A stretch of 64,000 bases of DNA from Heliocidaris tuberculata (Eukaryota > Echinodermata > Echinoidea > Camarodonta > Echinometridae). The translations under genes and the position numbers were made by a program. The stretch lies in the NCBI GenBank assembly GCA_025618425.1, contig CM046833.1, positions 7,564,663-7,628,662 on the forward strand, written 5' to 3'. Positions 59,640-64,000 of the stretch are shown here, piece after piece; within the stretch, counting starts at the first letter, position 1, and every line of letters begins with the position of its first letter. A model generated the notes under the pieces. That model saw only the letters and a program-made list of their open reading frames with translations, searched no databases and was not told where the DNA came from.

Positions 59640-61951
59640 ACGAGAGGTTATTGTATTGGATTGCAGCTGTACTCTTCATCATCTTACGTAATAGTGTAAC
59701 AAACGTGTTTCGCGTTGCGAGTAAATTTTTTTTTTGTCATGTAAAGTCACCATAATTGACCTGTGCTCCTTATGACACGAAGCGTTATTAGTCAGTTAGC
59801 ACTATGGACGCAAGCTGATACGGACGTCTGTGTATCTGGGCCGAGGACTTGTGTGAAGTTTAAAACAGGATTTGGACGCTAACTCGCCTGTTTTACTGCG
59901 GTTTGTTTTTCCTTTACTGGAGGATTTGTGTTCGTCCCGCCACAGAAGTAAGTTTCATGAAATAATGACGCTAAATTTGCCTCGTATACTTGAGAGAGTT
60001 GAGCTAAGAACTAAGTGCTCAACAGTGAACTCTGCATGAACTTATTTGAACTTGTTTGCACATTTCACGTGGGTATGTAGCAGCGCATTCAAAATGGCTG
60101 CCCGCAGTTTCGGTGAATCACTCAGTGATTTAATAACATGGATGATTAATTGTCAAATGAATATGACAGTTAAATATGTTTATTTGGTATACTGTCAAAC
60201 TCATAAAGTTTAAAGGAAGTTTGATATGAAATTATGAATCAAGTTGACAAACTTGAAAGAATTGACATGAATTTTGTGAACAGAGTTGCCAAGTTAGATT
60301 ATTGTATTCAACAAAACTGAATACAATCTGACAAATTTGTTATGCAATCAAGTTTCATACCATTCTTTGATTTTGTTTGCTAGAAAATGATTATGGAAAA
60401 TACAAGCTGTGTTTTTGGCCCAACAATATTGCCTGTTGGCATTGAATATTTGATTTGATAGAGGTCTAAATCAAACTTTCAGCTGACTTGCTGTATTTAT
60501 AAACTTGGCAGCTCTGGAGTGTAGGATGTGATGTGGGTAAACAGAATGTGCCCAGTGTATCGTTATGGAATACAAAATTACAACTTGTGGTGTGAAATAG
60601 TACCTGGTGTTAGGTGTTAATTTTACACCAAGTTATAAATTGGCAATAGTGCAAGGATGCACAAGTTTTGTTCAGTGGTTATTACTGCATGACAAAATAA
60701 GGCAGATTTATCCAAATAGAATTTTGGTAAAATAAGAGAGCGTAATGTAAAGGTGCTCAGGGAATAATTTCCTGTAATTGAGTAGCAATTTGCTATGTGC
60801 TTTATAAGACTATTTCACGGGACAGCTTTTTTGTAACACCCCTTTTACATGGAGGTGTATGGAAATTCATTTAAACTAAAGTAGTTGTCTGTCGACTGAA
60901 GTCGATAATCAAACTTGAAGAGGAAAATTATCCCAGCTGTTGCTGGAGTTTATTTAAATTAGAATAAAACAATGGCAAATGCTAGACTAGCTGTGTTTTC
61001 AAAATTTAATGGAGGTTTTATTGGAGAACAAAGAGAAACATTACTGTTAGATATATGTGTACTTTGTTCACATGTCAAATTGTCAAGAACAAATGAATGT
61101 CAGCCCAGGCATGAAAATACATGCAATATGGTCTACAGTTTGAAGAAGTGAATTTACAAAACCAAGAGGGAGCGTCAAGTTTATATGTTTATTTGAACAT
61201 ACGTCAAATTGGGATACATGTATGCAAATTAGGTAAATCATACATGTAATATTTGACATGCAAATTATACCAGGCATATGCAAATTTATATGCAAGTTAT
61301 TGGATATGCTAATTAGCAACATGAATGACAGACATACAGAATATTATTGCATGAGTTTGTTTAGGTCATTTGACATGCTCCTGGACTGACTGAGTGATAA
61401 ATACGAGTCAAGACGTAAAAGGATTATGTTTATCATTTGGTATAAAAGGATGCAAATTATACAGAATTGTTTGACTAATTAGCAGTGAAAGTTCAATCAT
61501 GCATATCATTAATTTCAGAGGATGAAATGTTTCTTTGGAAGTAATTGCAAATTTATGACATTATTGAATGCAAAGTCGAATAGAGGTGTAGCGTTTATCT
61601 CGTATATAGCAAATTTTACATGCTATTAAAGGAACACTTTATGAATATTTAAAGGTATTCAATAAGCGCAGTACACATTTAAAGATGATAACGTTGAATT
61701 GAAATTGCCTGTACTAGGTTATTCATATACTACATGAATTTTAGCGATTATGTTTATTGAAGAATATGAATGATGTACTTAATCTTTTCTTCGATTCTTT
61801 CTGTTTATACCTACAGATCGAATTAAAAATAAGCTTAACGGCTTATAATCTCAATTCAAAGCGGGACAACACCAGTTTCTTTTATACTCCCCTTCGTCAA
61901 TTATCCATCGCATTCGATTTCTACGAGGCTGACCTGGGGTAGGCGACCGAT
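59640..61951 (+). other. Possible 5' leader region of the BEL/Pao element
   Basis: A donor-like CACAGAA-GTAAGT at 59948 and an acceptor with a good pyrimidine tract, TTCTTTCTGTTTATACCTACAG ending 61816, could splice a 5' leader to the gag ORF. No complete LTR pair can be defined because the other LTR is outside the window. Otherwise AT-rich without genes. Confidence 0.25.
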
Positions 61952-63580
61952 GTGGGAGTGATTTCAGCCATGACTTCTGAACCAGACAAGGAGCTCAAGC
62001 TCAAGCGGAGGACTGCGAAGGCGAAGGTTACCCGAATAAGCAACGCCTTACAGAAACTGTTGGACGGCCATAGAGATGTGGATGAGGTTAATGAGTCCTT
62101 CAGCAAACTAACAGTTGCTTATCAAGATTTAGAAGATAAGCATGAAGCTTACTGCGAAACGGTACATGATGATGCGCAGTTTGAAACTGAAGATGCCTGG
62201 CTGGAGGATTGTCAGACTGCTTTCATTGACATTCAGATGAAAGTAAAGGACTTCATCAAGGACAAGGCTATTGGAACATCTCAACAGGATTCCAAACCAG
62301 ATGTTGAGGGTGATGATAACAGTCCCTCCGTTCCAATCAGTGATCCAGTATTTTCCAGTCCCACGAGTGATGTAACTGCATGTAAGGTCCAGGTGGAACG
62401 GCCAAGACTTCCAAAGTTTTCAGGAGATGTTCGAGACTTCACAACATTTAGGTCCGACTTCCATCACCTGATTGATTCCAGATACAGCAAACGGGACGCT
62501 ATTACAATCCTGCGTACATGTCTCCTAGGGAAGTCATTGGACTTGATTAAAGGTATCGGAAATGACTATGATGAAGCTTGGGCTTACCTTGATTCTATCT
62601 ATGGAGACCCAAGATTCGTGGCAGATGCTATAGTCAACGATCTGGGGAAATTCCGCCCTCTAAAGGAAGGAGAGGATTCACGGTTCTGCGACCTAGTTCA
62701 TCTTGTCAAGAGGAGCTACAACACGCTAAAGGAAGTGAACAGGACATCGGACATAGACAACAGCCACATGCTTGCCCTAATAGAAAGAAAGATGAGCCCT
62801 CAAGACCGCAGATTTTGGTTTCGTCATGTGGAGAGTGCAAAGGCCGAGGCGTCATTTCAACTGATGCTAGAATGGATGACTACTGAGATGAGGTCAAGAC
62901 TCAGGGCATCGGCCCCTTTGAGAGAAGGACGTACAGCAGCATCAGTCAGTGCCGTCTCTGAAGAGGAAAAGCCCCAGAAGCGACTGGATTTTAAGTGCTG
63001 GATCTGCAAGTCGTCTGATCACCGGGTGGACCAGTGTAAAAAGGTCCTTTCCAAGAATCAACAGGAAAGATTTCAATTGATGAAAGACAATCATGCATGT
63101 TTCAGTTGTCTTAAAAGGGCAGGAAAAGATCATAACATGAGAACATGCAAAAGACGTAAGAGGTGCACTGAAAGAATCAACGGTGAACAGTGCCCATCAT
63201 ACCATCATCCTCTTCTACACAGAGACATACAAACAACAAGTGACAACGTGGCAAGTGTTACCGGGAAATCAGCCCTACTCCCAGTTATGAAAGTCAGAGT
63301 TCGAGGTCCTGTTCGGAGTACAACGGCCAACTGTCTTCTCGATTCTGGTGCTCAGATAAGTCTGATCAGGCAATCTGTTGCAGAGGACATGAAGCTCAAG
63401 GGCAAACCAATAACAATCAACATCACAAAGATTGGTGGTGATGTTGAAGAAGTGCAGACAAAGCTGTACAAGGTGAGGCTACAATCCCTGGATGACAACA
63501 AGTCTTATGGAGTGTCAGCAGTTGGTCTAGAGTGCATCAACAGCGACATTGAGGAGGTGAAGACTGAGGATCTCGCGTAA
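61952..63580 (+). CDS. BEL/Pao retrotransposon Gag-protease polyprotein, N-terminal part
   Basis: 542 codons. The first Met is at 61952; the Met at 61970 (GCCATGA) has better initiation context and is the likelier start. Domains: charged helical N-terminus (residues 10-110); DUF1759 Gag-like region from RPRLPKFSGD (about 150) to 310; CCHC zinc knuckle CWICKSSDHRVDQC (349-362); a second Cys/His-rich stretch (390-425); and DUF1758 aspartic protease with the DSGA catalytic triad at about 464-467 (CLLDSGAQISLI). This order is diagnostic for BEL/Pao. The frame closes with TAA at 63578-63580 inside the DUF1758 region, and the same frame continues open afterwards. Confidence 0.9.
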   Translation: MGVISAMTSEPDKELKLKRRTAKAKVTRISNALQKLLDGHRDVDEVNESFSKLTVAYQDLEDKHEAYCETVHDDAQFETEDAWLEDCQTAFIDIQMKVKDFIKDKAIGTSQQDSKPDVEGDDNSPSVPISDPVFSSPTSDVTACKVQVERPRLPKFSGDVRDFTTFRSDFHHLIDSRYSKRDAITILRTCLLGKSLDLIKGIGNDYDEAWAYLDSIYGDPRFVADAIVNDLGKFRPLKEGEDSRFCDLVHLVKRSYNTLKEVNRTSDIDNSHMLALIERKMSPQDRRFWFRHVESAKAEASFQLMLEWMTTEMRSRLRASAPLREGRTAASVSAVSEEEKPQKRLDFKCWICKSSDHRVDQCKKVLSKNQQERFQLMKDNHACFSCLKRAGKDHNMRTCKRRKRCTERINGEQCPSYHHPLLHRDIQTTSDNVASVTGKSALLPVMKVRVRGPVRSTTANCLLDSGAQISLIRQSVAEDMKLKGKPITINITKIGGDVEEVQTKLYKVRLQSLDDNKSYGVSAVGLECINSDIEEVKTEDLA

Positions 63581-64000
63581 ACATTTCACCTAAAAGAGAA
63601 ATGCCTACACCGGGGAAGCGGACCGATAGATGTCTTAGTCGGAATCGACCATGCCAAGCTGCATCAAGGTGAAACAAGGGAGAAAGGAGGTTTATTGGCA
63701 AGGCATTCTCCATTAGGATGGGTGGTGTTTGGACCTGCTGCAGACCATCAGATCAACAACAGCATTGTCCTGAACATCATGTTGGCCGATCCAGTGGACT
63801 TGCGAGAATTCTGGACAACAGAGTCGATGGGGGTCTGTCATGATACTGCTCGGTGCCAACCAGACGGGCTTAGTGAACAGGAGACAGCAGAATACAAGGT
63901 GATTAATGACTCTTGTAAGAAGGTTGGCAATCAATGGTGTGTGCCATATCCTTGGCGAAAGGATCCAGAGTTGCTCGCGGACAACAAATACCAAGCCGAG
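63581..64000 (+). CDS. BEL/Pao polyprotein, continuation after an in-frame stop (runs off the window)
   Basis: The same frame, with no further stop to the window end, gives the rest of DUF1758 (GPIDVLVGIDHAKLH, then LGWVVFGP, the usual tail of this domain) and the linker before the reverse transcriptase (REFWTTESMGV). Thus a single TAA separates two well-conserved halves of one polyprotein. It could be an inactivating point mutation, a sequencing error or, less likely, a suppressible stop. RT, RNase H and integrase lie beyond the window. Confidence 0.85.

Noticed and set aside
61921..61951. tRNA primer-binding site at GGCGACCGATGTGGGAG
   Set aside because: Faintly resembles a primer-binding site, but no adjoining LTR end could be identified, so not called.

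Overview
This is a gene-poor, AT-rich, repeat-dense eukaryotic window. Introns with GT/AG sites, tandem exons, microsatellites, non-LTR and BEL/Pao retroelements, a tRNA-derived SINE and many non-autonomous DNA transposons point to an animal genome. The repeat spectrum and the Ig receptor resemble marine invertebrate deuterostomes, most likely an echinoderm; that placement is inference. No bacterial-style operon is present.

Layout. 1-10770: four head-to-tail copies of a ~2.6 kb non-coding repeat with Helitron/Helentron-like ends, followed by a 39-43 bp minisatellite (10768-11013). 11776-12540: 3' end of a non-LTR retrotransposon. 12559-25180: no host gene seen, but several small transposons, a diverged ~210 bp tandem repeat (17060-18420) and a ~600 bp triplication (20861-23305). 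25181-42861, minus strand: the only convincing host gene, a type I membrane immunoglobulin-superfamily receptor. Reading 5' to 3' on the minus strand it has seven tandem V-type Ig exons (V7 at 42532-42861 down to V1 at 28061-28381), one C/I-type Ig exon (27190-27519), a transmembrane exon (26550-26660) and a terminal tail exon (25181-25323). All internal exons are symmetric phase 1-1, so any V exon can splice to any other or to the C-type exon. The leader exon was not found. V1-V6 sit in ~2.35 kb near-identical repeat units, each also carrying a TTAA-flanked MITE and a 77 bp intronic hairpin.

43498-46496: an unusual ~3 kb element bounded by inverted ends and built largely from CCATGG-centred palindromic repeats. 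47438-51621: a non-LTR retrotransposon broken by nested insertions: an inverted copy of the 5'-array repeat (47942-50642), itself hit by a TA-flanked MITE (49613-50274), plus a hAT-type MITE (50837-51107). Removing the hAT-type insert with one copy of its target duplication restores the local reading frame. 51954-54989: a Mutator-like element with a perfect 9 bp target duplication and long minisatellite inverted repeats. 55352-56454: a hAT-like element filled with a GTGCCCC repeat. 56455-61951: no gene seen. 61952-64000: 5' part of a BEL/Pao LTR retrotransposon (gag-like DUF1759, CCHC knuckle, aspartic protease), with one in-frame stop, running off the window.

The two systems most worth attention are the tandem Ig exon array, with an architecture suitable for alternative or combinatorial splicing, and the rolling-circle-like repeat that occurs both as a tandem array and as a single nested insertion whose boundaries can be read directly.
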